Part shown: piece after piece, positions 9,957-19,369 of the stretch
Position numbering within the stretch: position 1 is the stretch's first letter
How the letters are laid out: every line of letters starts with the position of its first letter
Assembly: GCA_021203545.1 (NCBI GenBank)
Contig: JAJQAZ010000164.1
Span: 1 to 44,036, forward strand
Direction of reading: 5' to 3'
DNA length: 44,036 nucleotides
DNA from: Tannerellaceae bacterium
GTDB taxonomy: Bacteria; Bacteroidota; Bacteroidia; Bacteroidales; Tannerellaceae
Made by a program: the position numbers and the translations under genes
The notes under the pieces: model-generated
What the model was told of the DNA's origin: nothing
The model's input: the letters and a program-made list of their open reading frames with translations, nothing else
Databases searched by the model: none

Positions 9957-10075
9957 ATTCTTTGAATGAATTTCAGTGCAAATGCGTACACAAAGCCTTT
10001 TATTTTTGCAGACATGTGTAAAGTGCGAATAGCGGTATAGCTTTTTTCTATGTGAACTACTTAAAATACTAACTT

Positions 10076-10907
10076 ATGAGATTAACTAATAGATCCTCCA
10101 TGAACCATGATTGCATGCAAAAGGTAAAAATAAAAGCAAACGAGGAATTTATGCTGGATGCAAAAATCTCCGTTTTTGTTTTTGTTCCTTTTTCTGATAT
10201 ATGGTTACAACCGGGGCAAAAAAAAAGAAAAAGAAATAGTTGAAAAGCAACATATGATTTTTCTTTTTCCGGGGATTGTCTATACACTTACTTCTGCGGA
10301 CGAACAGGACCTTTATTTTCTTTTTATTACTGACCCTTCCATATTATATTATAGATATATATCCTCTTTTTTCCCTGCTGATCCGGCGGGTGAAAAAAAG
10401 ATTTTTTATCCGTTGCCAATAGATAAGATTGTTATACGGTTAATCAGGCAATTAGACATCTATTATCTGGACGATATTCTGGATCCCGAATTGTATGCAA
10501 TAAAAGTAGCGGAATTATTTTATTTGCTAAACTCTTTATATACAAAAGACCAGTTAAATTCTTTTTTCTGTTCGGTGCTCGATCCGGAACACTATTTTAA
10601 ATCTATTGTATTAGTCTCTTACAATGAAATAAAAAATATTGAAGAACTTGCCGTACGTTGCGGATTAAGTGTTTCCTCTTTTAACCGTAAATTTCATAAA
10701 GTATTTAATGTTGCTCCTTATAAATGGATCATCCAACAAAAAATCCGCCATATACAAAACAGTTTGCAGGAGTCTAAAAAACCTCTTAAAGAGATCGCGG
10801 ACGAATATGGATTCTCTTCGTTTTCCCAGTTTAATGATTATTGTAAAAAGCATATAGGGATGACACCCGGCCAGATCCGGAAAAATGAGCTTTGCCGGAA
10901 TCTGTGA
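10076..10907 (+). CDS. AraC-type transcriptional regulator, split at A9 tract
   Basis: Third AraC-type paralogue, with HTH words EELAVRCGLSVSSFNRKFHK and LKEIADEYGFSSFSQFNDYC, ending IGMTPGQIRKNE. From ATG 10076 the N-terminal frame reads MRLTNRSSMN ... FSDIWLQPGQ and then hits nine A residues (10218-10226). Without one A it would continue KKEKEIVEKQHMIFLFPG to the C-terminal frame, giving 276 residues. As found, the upstream frame ends about 8 codons after the tract. An internal start at 10158 would give 249 residues without a proper N-terminal domain. It lies about 120 bp after paralogue 2 and just before the fimbrial operon promoter. Confidence 0.75.
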
Positions 10908-10951
10908 ATTAAAAGGTTGTTTTTGTGACCAAACGGATTTTCCACTCTCTG

Positions 10952-10959
10952 TATCTTTG
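10952..10959 (+). promoter_or_regulatory. Candidate promoter of fimbrial operon (-7 element)
   Basis: TATCTTTG is a perfect TAnnTTTG match 85 bp before the first in-frame ATG of the DUF3575 gene. It likely drives the run of + strand fimbrial genes. A TTTG at 10922-10925 is 26 bp upstream, longer than the optimum. Confidence 0.5.
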
Positions 10960-11043
10960 TCTTAGTAAATGGTAAGTAAAGCATGTCTTAATTCCTGATG
11001 TGATAAGTGTATATAAACTTATTTCTTTATAAAATGAAATGAA

Positions 11044-11657
11044 ATGAAAAGTGGTAATCCGTCTGGACTCTTTTTTTGTCCTTTTTGTTATTTTATATTT
11101 TTCCGCTTTCTACAAGTGGATCAGAGAAGGTTCCACCACCCAGGTGGGCTATAAAAAGCAATTTGCTTTATTGGGCGGCTACAACTCCTAATGTTGGTTT
11201 TGAATATGCTGTTTCTAATCAGCTAACCCTTACTATCATGGGGAGTTATAATCCGTGGCAATTTGGTAACAGGGAAGAAAATAAGAAGTTTAAACACTGG
11301 ATTATTCAACCTGCTGTACGATTCTGGAAATGTGAAAAGTTCCAGGGATCTTTTTGGGAAATCCATACACAATATGGTAGATACAATAGCGGAGGAATTA
11401 AATTGCCTTTCGGGCTTTATCCGAATCTTGAAAACCACCGGTATCAGGGATATCTGGCAGGAGGCGGTATAGGCTATGGTTACCAATGGTTGATATCCGG
11501 CCGTTGGAGTCTGGAGGCGGTGATAGGACTTGGCTATTCATATTTGAATTATGATAAATATGAATGTCACCGGTGTGGAGAGTATAAGGGAAAATGGGAC
11601 TATCATTACTGGGGACCCACTAAATTAGGATTATCAGTAGTTTATTTCTTTAAATGA
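11044..11657 (+). CDS. DUF3575-type outer membrane barrel protein, split at T7
   Basis: The mature part (WAIKSNLLYWAATTPNVGFEYAVS ... WSLEAVIGLGYSYLNYDKYECHRCG ... GLSVVYFFK, discontinuous) matches the DUF3575 family, small predicted beta-barrels found beside DUF3868 and fimbrillin genes in Bacteroidales. That frame has only a TTG at 11076 as start. An ATG at 11044, one of three tandem ATGs, opens the neighbouring frame and runs into seven T residues (11071-11077). With eight T the two join into a 204-residue protein with a normal signal peptide (MKSGNPSGLFFLSFLLFYIF). The order DUF3575, DUF3868, fimbrillin supports a role in pilus assembly or anchoring. It may be off or slippage-expressed in this sequence. 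Confidence 0.75.
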
Positions 11658-11685
11658 CGTTTTTTTAATCAATAGAATATACGTA

Positions 11686-13190
11686 ATGAAAAATAGGAAC
11701 TATGTATTCTACGGGGTTTTATCACTCTGTCTGGGGTGGACTATGCTTTCTGCACAGGAGGTAAGAACGGTTAAAGAAAACTTTCTTTTTCTGCAGGAAC
11801 CCCGTCAGACATTTCAACTGGTGGAAAAAGAAGATTCGTTACATCTTATGATGGATTTTTATATCCCTTCTTATTTAATACAATCTCATCAGGCGTGGAA
11901 TGTTATACCGGAGGTCGTAGCGGGAGAAAACAAACAGATTTTTCCTTCTATTCTTATAAACGGAAAAAACGTTCGGCATATTATCAGAGAAGACTGCTTT
12001 TTAAAGATAAAAAATTAATCTCCGGACGGCCTTTGCTGGCAGGTGAGATAGAAAGCGGTAAATACACCCATGTGAGTTATTTATATGCCATACCTTACGA
12101 AAGCTGGATGGATACAGCGTCTCTTTCTTTGCAGCAGATATTTTATTCCTGCAGAGACAAAGAAGAAAAATATGTTGTTGGAAATTTAACGAATGTGCAG
12201 ACACAACCCTATATACCTTATATACCGGCTGTGTATGTAAATTATATAGAGCCCCGGATAGAAGAAAAAGTCCGTCAGGTGCAGGGTACGGCTTATCTGG
12301 ATTTTGAATCGGGAAAAACGATCATTAAACCTTCTTACCGCCGTAATCCTGAGGAGTTGGCAAAAATAGCCAATTCTATTAATGAAGTAACCTCCAGCGA
12401 GGATGTGCGCATACGTTCTATTCGTATAGAGGGATTCGCCTCACCCGAAGGATCTGTACAGCTTAATGACCGGTTATCTATGGGGCGTGCCGAAGCATTA
12501 AGCAACTACCTGTCCGGCCGGATGGCCATATCCAGATCTCTTTTTCATACTTATTCACGGGGAGAAGATTGGGAGGGTTTAAAAAGGCAGGTAACAGAAA
12601 GTTTTCTGCCGGAAAAACTCCGGATACTGGATATTATAGATAGTGCGGATGAACCTGACAGAAAAGAGGCCCGTTTAAAGAATCTGGGTAGCAGCGTATG
12701 GCAGGAACTGATGAAAAACTACTTTCCGGCGCTTCGCCGTGTCGAGTACCGTATAGACTATATTATTCGTGAATATTCAATGGCCGAAGCAGAAGAACTT
12801 TTAGAAAGAAATCCCGGTCACCTGAGCCTGGCCGAATTGTTTGTTGTTGCTCAAACCTATGGAATCAATTCTGAAAAATGGAACGAAATCATGCGGTTGT
12901 CCGTATTGCTGTATCCGGATGATCCGGTAGCGAATATAAATGCCGCCGCGGTTGCTGTTATTACGGGAGATATGGAAAGTGCCGGACGGTACCTCGAAAA
13001 AATAAAAGAGGAACCGTTGGCTGCAAACAACCGGGGAGCCTGGTACATGCTTCTGAAAGAGGTGGAAAAAGCGGAAGAAAATTTCCGGCAGGCGGATGCA
13101 CAGGGAATAGAGAGTGCACAACAAAATCTGTATGAGCTTGAACAGGTGAAAGCGGACATAGAAAAAGAGAAAAAACGGAGTATAAGATAA
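11686..13190 (+). CDS. DUF3868 / OmpA-like fimbrial partner, split at A6
   Basis: A signal peptide (LCLGWTMLSAQ) is followed by a DUF3868-type N-terminal domain and an OmpA-like C-terminal region. The latter includes YLDFESGKTIIKPSYRRNP, then IRIEGFASPEGS and LSMGRAEALSNYL, typical of peptidoglycan-binding OmpA folds. TPR-like helices follow to the end. The first frame (11686) stops at 12018. The main frame is open through to 13190. The switch is near six A residues (11964-11969). One extra A gives INGKKRSAYYQRRLLFKDKKL across the join and a 501-residue protein. It probably links the surface pilus apparatus to the cell wall. Confidence 0.78.
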
Positions 13191-13242
13191 AACTAACCGA
13201 ATATATAATTTTTGATTTACTAATTTTTAATTTAACGTAGTT

Positions 13243-14385
13243 ATGAAATTAAACAAATGGACTTTAGGGATGATGGCATCAATTATGCTGTTTTCCGCGT
13301 GTAACAAAGAAGAAAATTTAGGAATTGACGGAATTTCTCCTGAAAAAACTTCGGTAAAGATCAGATTAACCTCTCCCGATGCCGGCTCCAAGGCAGAAGG
13401 TAGTTCTATCAATGGTGATCCTATTCAGCTTTCTGATGGATATCTGTTCTTTGCATCAGACAACCTTGTAACAAAAATAGTAGAAATTTCCGGTACCGCA
13501 TCTTCTTCGGATGACAACACGGTTGCATTAAGTGATTTACAGGGAGCAGGGGTAACAATTGGAAATGTTCCGGACAACTCCACCCAGGTAATTTTGGTAA
13601 GCTGTGCTCCAACAAGTAATTTATCAACAGCTCTTGCAGGTCTTTCCGCTTCCACTCCTGTAGATGTTCTGAACAAAGTAACAGCCAATACCGCGGATAT
13701 GGGTGCGGCTGACGGAACTGCTAAAAATGTGGCATTGTACGGAAAAGGAACTATTGACACTACTAACGATCCGGCTGAAGTGGAAATTAAAGTATACGCG
13801 ATGGCATCACGTATAGAGATTGGTAAGATTACCGGAACAGGAGATATTGAATCTTTTGAAGTAGCGGGTATCTATATGAATAACTTCTATCAGAAAGCCA
13901 GTATTGATGGAACGACGGGTAGTGATTTAATTTATTATTCACAGGATAACCAGTTTGAAGAAGGAAAAGGTGTGTTTACAACAAATGGAATCCTGTTTGA
14001 TGCCTATAGCACTCCTCTTGTAGCGGATCCCTCTAAAGTTGTGGAACCGGTTAGCGGAGATGTTTGGAACTATTTTTTATTGCCGGCTACCGCCAATGCG
14101 CAGGCACCCCACATTATCGTTGTGCTCGAAAATGTAAAACTGAAAAATGCGAGTGATCCTTCCAGCCCGATCGTATTGACCGGACAACAGTATCTGTCTG
14201 TTAAAGGATTAAAACTTGCCAATAACACAGAAGTGGTACTTCAGAAAGGATATGTATACCACATAAACAATCTGTCGTTTAGTGAAGAAAATGTAGACGA
14301 TGAACCGGAAGTAGAACCTTTCTCCGTAGAGGTAACTGTTGAGCTTCAGGATTGGGAGTTTGCTTCTGTAAATGTAATCTGGTAA
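13243..14385 (+). CDS. Major fimbrillin (FimA/Mfa1-like stalk subunit)
   Basis: A 380-residue lipoprotein precursor with lipobox MLFSACNK. The length, the two beta-rich domains and the C-terminal strand VEVTVELQDWEFASVNVIW are typical of structural fimbrillins of type V pili. In these pili the precursor is lipidated, exported and then proteolytically trimmed so that a donated strand joins subunits. It is followed by a long hairpin and then the anchor gene, the usual stalk-then-anchor order. It is intact, unlike many of its neighbours, and is the best candidate for the main pilus subunit. Confidence 0.82.
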   Translation: MKLNKWTLGMMASIMLFSACNKEENLGIDGISPEKTSVKIRLTSPDAGSKAEGSSINGDPIQLSDGYLFFASDNLVTKIVEISGTASSSDDNTVALSDLQGAGVTIGNVPDNSTQVILVSCAPTSNLSTALAGLSASTPVDVLNKVTANTADMGAADGTAKNVALYGKGTIDTTNDPAEVEIKVYAMASRIEIGKITGTGDIESFEVAGIYMNNFYQKASIDGTTGSDLIYYSQDNQFEEGKGVFTTNGILFDAYSTPLVADPSKVVEPVSGDVWNYFLLPATANAQAPHIIVVLENVKLKNASDPSSPIVLTGQQYLSVKGLKLANNTEVVLQKGYVYHINNLSFSEENVDDEPEVEPFSVEVTVELQDWEFASVNVIW

Positions 14386-14395
14386 GTAACCGGAA

Positions 14396-14442
14396 AAAGT
14401 TATCAGCCACTTTTAGCCTGTCTGCCGGTGGCTGGTAACTTT
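14396..14442 (+). terminator. Strong hairpin between major fimbrillin and anchor gene
   Basis: The 15-base arms aaagttatcagccac (14396-14410) and gtggctggtaacttt (14428-14442) pair with a single G-U position and a 17-base loop, followed by ATTTTTCC. It sits 11 bp after the fimbrillin stop. It may act as a leaky terminator or a 3' stabiliser so that far more stalk than anchor is made. Confidence 0.7.
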
Positions 14443-14482
14443 ATTTTTCCTGTATAAATTTAAACCCTCTGTTAATAAAAAA

Positions 14483-15352
14483 ATGACAATGAAACATTAC
14501 ACTGTAACCGGCTTACTTTTCATCTGTCTTCTGTTTTCCTGTATGAAGGAGGACCTGTCGGAATGTCCGGAAGGAAATCTGCTTTTACGCTTTTCTTACG
14601 GGGAGGAGGGTACTGAAGGATTTCAAAAAATCGCTTCTTCGGTAGATGTATTACTTTTTGATTCTGTTTATCAGCTTGCCGCACATCACCGGATAGAAAA
14701 TGCAGAGAGGGTGGAATCCGTACATCTCATTGCAAATCCGGGAAACTACGAGGTGGTATGCTGGGCAAACAGTGGAACAAATACCTCTTTTGAAGGACTC
14801 CCCACTCGTTCCCTGGATGACTATTTGTTGAAAACCACCTCGTTTACGCAGGGCGATTCACTTTATTATGCGCCTGCGAGTGTTACTGTAAAAAGTGGAG
14901 TGCGAACGGAGGAAACTCTTTTATTCAGCCGCTCTCACCGGGTTTTACATGTGTATGTGGAAGGGATGGAGGATTTTTATTACGGAGAGAATCTTTTACC
15001 CCGTTTGCAGGTAACGAATATACCCGGGGGGTATGATTTCCGTATGCAACTTCAAAGGGATGCCCTGCTCATATTGGAAGGTTTAAGCCGTATGGCCAGA
15101 ATAGAAGAGAAACAGATCGCTTATATTCCTTTCTTCCTGCCGGTTGCTCCTATTGAAGACAGTACTGAAGTACGCCTGATAAAAAACACAGATAACAGTA
15201 TCCTGACCCAATTTCTTCTGAATGATTATCTGGAGGGAACAGAATTGAAAAACGATGACGATATACATATTCATATCGGATTCTTTAGTAGTGGGATAGA
15301 AATAACAGTACCCGGTTGGGGTGGGGTAGAAGGTGTAGAACCCGGATGGTAA
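14483..15352 (+). CDS. FimB/Mfa2-family fimbrial anchor lipoprotein
   Basis: A 289-residue lipoprotein with lipobox LLFSCMKED, then the family-typical 'LSECPEGNLLLRFSY' start. Weakly conserved blocks such as HLIANPGNYEVVCWAN and IHIHIGFFSSGIEITVPGW follow. FimB/Mfa2 proteins sit in the outer membrane, cap the pilus base and limit pilus length. The position directly after the major fimbrillin supports the call. The ATG at 14483 has a second ATG two codons later; either is possible. It is intact. Confidence 0.8.
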   Translation: MTMKHYTVTGLLFICLLFSCMKEDLSECPEGNLLLRFSYGEEGTEGFQKIASSVDVLLFDSVYQLAAHHRIENAERVESVHLIANPGNYEVVCWANSGTNTSFEGLPTRSLDDYLLKTTSFTQGDSLYYAPASVTVKSGVRTEETLLFSRSHRVLHVYVEGMEDFYYGENLLPRLQVTNIPGGYDFRMQLQRDALLILEGLSRMARIEEKQIAYIPFFLPVAPIEDSTEVRLIKNTDNSILTQFLLNDYLEGTELKNDDDIHIHIGFFSSGIEITVPGWGGVEGVEPGW

Positions 15353-15387
15353 GATAAAAATGTAGTTATTGAAAAAAGAGATGAATT

Positions 15388-17808
15388 ATGAGAATACGTA
15401 AAACACATATATCCGGTAAGTACATGAAACTGATTTTGTTTCCGGTTATCATACTTGCTTTATCTTCCTGTATTGACGATAAATTTCAGCAGGCAGAAGA
15501 AATTACGGCCGAATGTGAAGTTCTTTTCTCGCTTCGTTTGCCGGGTGATACATCCGATGGTACCCGTATAACAAAAGAATATGAACATACAATTAAAGAT
15601 ATAGTTGTTCTGATGTTTAAACCACAGGGAGGAACATTCGAACATATGGCGGTAGGCAAAATCGACCCTGTTCTTAATACCTCTTTTTCTGTAACTTTAA
15701 GAGACGGTACTTTTGATATAATAGTGCTTGCCAATTGTACAAACTGGCTGGCAAAATCTTTCCCGGAAGGAATTGAAAAAGGTACTTCGCGTGAAGATAT
15801 TGACGGGATTTTATTAGCTAACTTAAAACCGGAAGAATACTGGAATATAAAAGAGGGAACTCCTGGTTTTATCCCTTTTTATGGAGAAATCAAAAATGAA
15901 CCGGTTTCAGCCGGTATGGACGTTTATCTTTTAAGAGCCCTCGCTTCGATAGACATAGAAGTTGCTGCTGCTAATTTTGAGATCGAAGAAATTTATTATT
16001 ATAATCATCCGTTAGCAGGCTATCTGATTGCTGATCTGGAAAAATACAATGACTGGGAACCTCATATTTCAGGAGACCGTGAACTGAATCCATTACTATA
16101 TACTCCTGACGAGGCTGCCAGGGAATATAAAAATGAAATCTATACGTTTGAAGCCCCGGCAGGATCAACTGCGGATTTCCGTGGGAATAGTTGTCTGGTA
16201 ATAGGGGAAAAATATAATGGTGAAAATACTTCTTACTATCGCCTTGATTTTACTGAGAAAAATAGTGACGGAACTTTAAAATATATGCCCCTGGTAAGGA
16301 ATTATAAATACGAGGTAAACATTCAGGCTGTAAATTCCCGGGGCTGGCCTACCCCCGGAGAGGCTTTTAATGCGTTTCCTGTAGATATGGAGGCGGAAAT
16401 CGTAGTATGGGAACAAGGTTTTAATGAAGATATCGGAATAGGGGCCAACACCTTTACTCTTAGCCAGAGTTCTTTTACATTCCCCGCATGGAATGATGAG
16501 GAGGAAGGAGTCGATTTTACAGGTTCTATAGAGATAAAGTCTACACAGTCCTGGACATACCAGGTGAGTGCTTTTCCGAATTGGATTGGAGGAAATGTTG
16601 AGGACTGGTTTACTCATTCCCGGCAAGGGAATACAAATGACGATGTTATTGAATTTCAAATAAAAGAAAATTATACTCCCAAACGGGCTGTTTACATACA
16701 TTTTAAATCAGGAAATCTGACCCATGTGGCAACTATCCAGCAACGTACGGGCGAATATCCCAATTCCTATATTCTGAAACCGGGCGAACAGTTAGAAATG
16801 CCTGTAAAGAAGGCTTATCTGGTATGGGAGAGCGATCTGTTGAATGGTGGTTCGGTATTGGGAGATGCCAGGGAAACTTTGTCCGGTCCTGTAACATGCG
16901 AATTGCTTTGGCAGGATGCTCCGGGTCTGGTAGATGTGCGCCTTAACGGAGATGGCGACCGGGGTGAAAATACAAAACTGCTGGTAACGGCCAATGGTGC
17001 CACAGAAGGCAATGCGGTTATTGCAATCAGGGTAGATGGAATAATCCGGTACAGTTGGCATATCTGGGTAATCGATTATGATCCTGAAGAAAATACGTTG
17101 TTGTATAATAACGGGTATCAGAATTATGTTTTTATGGATCGCAACCTGGGAGCGACAACTATCACTCCGGGAGAACTTACAACATTTGGATTTCTTTATC
17201 AATGGGGGCGTAAAGATCCCTTTCCTGGTGCTAATGTGGTGAGTATACCGGAACTTCAATCGAGTAAGGAACATAAACCTATTTATGTAGGGAACTCTAA
17301 CACACCCAGTACGGATGCGATTATAACATTATATCCCTCCAACTTTAATTTGCCTGCAACCCTGATAAATCCGATGAATTATTATCAGGGAGGAAATGTC
17401 AATGATTATGATTGGTATGCCACCCCTCAGGGTAGTCATAACAATTATTTGTGGTGCGATGAAAATGGTTTTAAAAATCTTTTTGATCCTTATCCTGCAG
17501 GATGGCGTGTGCCGGATTATACACGCAATGCCAGAACCGGTGCTCCCCAATATTCTCCATGGTGGTGGAAAGCGGGTGAAAATCTTTGGACCAGTACAAC
17601 GTATGGCAGAATATTGGATGGGCATTTTTATCCTTATACCGGAATCCGGTATAATGAATCCTATTCCACTATGGGAAGAACCGGGCGTTATTGGGCGGCA
17701 TCGCCTAATGGTGGAACCGGGCTTCATCTATTGATAGGCAGTAGTATTAATCCAAGTTTTAGTATGGCCCGGTCATACGGCTTCTCGGTACGGTGTGTTC
17801 AGGATTGA
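15388..17808 (+). CDS. Tip-type fimbrillin with BACON and FISUMP domains
   Basis: The 806-residue lipoprotein has lipobox ALSSCIDD. An inner ATG at 15424 gives a more usual signal peptide. Residues ~40-360 are Mfa-like fimbrillin (CEVLFSLRLPGDTS, PFYGEIKNE, YRLDFTEKN, YMPLVRNYKYEV). Residues ~365-460 are BACON-like (TLSQSSFTFPAW ... HVATIQQRTG). The C-terminal ~330 residues are FISUMP-like (YSWHIWVIDYD, FMDRNLGATT, FLYQWGRKDPFPG, PAGWRVPD, RYWAASPNG, ARSYGFSVRCVQD). BACON and FISUMP folds are thought to bind glycans or other ligands, so I infer an adhesive tip subunit. It starts 35 bp after the anchor gene, in one operon. It serves as an intact reference for the broken gene at 4459-7349. Confidence 0.8.
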   Translation: MRIRKTHISGKYMKLILFPVIILALSSCIDDKFQQAEEITAECEVLFSLRLPGDTSDGTRITKEYEHTIKDIVVLMFKPQGGTFEHMAVGKIDPVLNTSFSVTLRDGTFDIIVLANCTNWLAKSFPEGIEKGTSREDIDGILLANLKPEEYWNIKEGTPGFIPFYGEIKNEPVSAGMDVYLLRALASIDIEVAAANFEIEEIYYYNHPLAGYLIADLEKYNDWEPHISGDRELNPLLYTPDEAAREYKNEIYTFEAPAGSTADFRGNSCLVIGEKYNGENTSYYRLDFTEKNSDGTLKYMPLVRNYKYEVNIQAVNSRGWPTPGEAFNAFPVDMEAEIVVWEQGFNEDIGIGANTFTLSQSSFTFPAWNDEEEGVDFTGSIEIKSTQSWTYQVSAFPNWIGGNVEDWFTHSRQGNTNDDVIEFQIKENYTPKRAVYIHFKSGNLTHVATIQQRTGEYPNSYILKPGEQLEMPVKKAYLVWESDLLNGGSVLGDARETLSGPVTCELLWQDAPGLVDVRLNGDGDRGENTKLLVTANGATEGNAVIAIRVDGIIRYSWHIWVIDYDPEENTLLYNNGYQNYVFMDRNLGATTITPGELTTFGFLYQWGRKDPFPGANVVSIPELQSSKEHKPIYVGNSNTPSTDAIITLYPSNFNLPATLINPMNYYQGGNVNDYDWYATPQGSHNNYLWCDENGFKNLFDPYPAGWRVPDYTRNARTGAPQYSPWWWKAGENLWTSTTYGRILDGHFYPYTGIRYNESYSTMGRTGRYWAASPNGGTGLHLLIGSSINPSFSMARSYGFSVRCVQD

Positions 17809-17851
17809 GAACTGAAGAGGATAGTAGAAACTGTATAAAAAAGTAGAACAA

Positions 17852-19351
17852 ATGAAAACAAACAGCCTATTAATCAATCTATATTTCATTTTTCATTTTT
17901 CATGTCCTCCTGTTTGATTGATAAGGATGAAATATACATGGAAACGGAAAATGCCGGGAAGGAAATTCTCCTCAAGGTACAGGTCTCCGGACATTCGGCA
18001 CCTGAGTCCCGTGCGTTTTCTGCTACCGGTGAAAACTCTATTCAGACACTGGATGTATTCGTTTTCGAAGAAAAACCGTCCGGAGAGCAATTTGTATATT
18101 ACAGGCCTGCCACACATATAGAAGGAAATACCGGTACTACATCCATTCGCACTTTTTCTGTTTCTTTACAGGAAAGCGAAGAGTCCGGAAAGGTTCGTTT
18201 TGTACTGGTTGCCAATATGAGAGACCGGATTGAAAATATATCTTTTCAAAAAGGAGAAGATAAAGAAACAGTGTTAAAAAAATCACTTTCGATGCCGGCG
18301 ATGCATGGGATACTTCTACCCCCGGTATTTACCCATGTGGGGAGAAAGCAAAGATTCTTACCGGGTCACCCCGTCGCTTTCATCTACCCATATTGGAACC
18401 ATCTCCCTGTTTCGCTCCGTAGCCCGGTTGGATATAGGAGTCAATATGACAGGTGCTGATGATGCACCCCGCGGGCTTCAAAACGGCCGGTTTTTAATTG
18501 AAAATGTCAAAATCTATAATGCTTCCGGCAAAGGATATGTAGCACCGGATTATGCAAATTTTGATCCGGCAGGCGGAGAAGAAGGAAAAGGAATAGTAAC
18601 AGTTCCCACTATACCGTCAGATGCGTCTTCTGTTATCCTCTCTTATAATCATAATGTAGAGATTATACCGTATGGTTTCCACCGGGAGATTTATCTGGCC
18701 GAAACAGAAGCCTCAGCCGGACATACCATACTTATCGGAGCTTATTATATCCCTCCGGGAGAATCACTCGCTACAGTGGATAAAACCTGGTACCGGGTAA
18801 ATCTGTATGAACCGCTTGAATACGACGATGACTTTGAAATAGACCCTGAAAAACCGGATGAGAAGCCGCCGCTCCCTGAACGTACGCTATGGGATATATT
18901 GCGTAACTACCGTTACCGGGTTAATATCGTCCATGTGGACCGGGCGGGGTATAATTCCGAAGAAGAAGCCTATGAAAATGACCCTGCAAACCTGCTTACG
19001 GATATTTCCGTGTATGATGAATCGGGAGGTATTAATTATATTATCTATGATGATAATTATATGTTGGGATTAGAAAAAAACAACTATATTTTTACACTGG
19101 ATGAACATACGAATGTCTCCTTTCCTATACTCACCAATTATGAATCGGGGTGGAGTTATGAAATAACAGATTCGGCCGGCGAAGATGGCAACCCGGTTTC
19201 GTGGATTACTAATGACAGCAGAACTACTAATCCTGCCGGTATAAAAGATTATCTGACGATAACTATCGAAGCCGGGGTTATTAGTAGAAGAGCCTACATT
19301 CATGTACAAGCAGGGATTTTGCAAGAGGTAATCACTATCATACAACAGTGA
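17852..19351 (+). pseudogene. Fimbrillin-like lipoprotein with three frame breaks
   Basis: The sequence codes for a Mfa/DUF4906-type fimbrillin in three successive frames. Frame 1 from ATG 17852 gives a signal-like start (MKTNSLLINLYFIFHF) but ends at a TGA shortly after a heptamer repeat. The next frame, from the inner ATG 17902, gives the lipobox MSSC and the fimbrillin start, as far as seven A at 18276-18282. A short third frame reads TFDAGDAWDTSTP up to five C at 18319-18323. The remaining frame runs RYLPMWGESKDSYR to the end (IIQQ). All three breaks are healed by adding one base (or one heptamer), giving about 500 residues. With three lesions it is probably non-functional in this copy, unless slippage or variation is at work. 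Confidence 0.72.
17884..17903 (+). repeat. Heptanucleotide tandem repeat (TTTCATT) in signal peptide
   Basis: TTTCATT is repeated 2.9 times within the signal-peptide codons of the last fimbrillin. Seven bases is not a multiple of three, so gain or loss of one unit changes the frame. One more unit would join ATG 17852 to the lipobox frame (FMSSC). Confidence 0.75.
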
Positions 19352-19357
19352 TTACCT
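19326..19357. terminator. Hairpin between convergent fimbrial and hppA genes
   Basis: Perfect 11-bp arms AGGTAATCACT and AGTGATTACCT flank a 10-base loop and span the stop codon of the last fimbrillin. A second small palindrome, acctgattcaggt, overlaps its end. There is no clear U-tract. It lies between convergent genes and could slow transcription from both sides. Confidence 0.45.
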
Positions 19358-19369
19358 GATTCAGGTGCC

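Noticed and set aside
16792-17274. Antisense open frame of 160 codons within the 806-residue fimbrial gene
   Set aside because: It is a shadow of an intact lipoprotein gene with conserved FISUMP words on the + strand.
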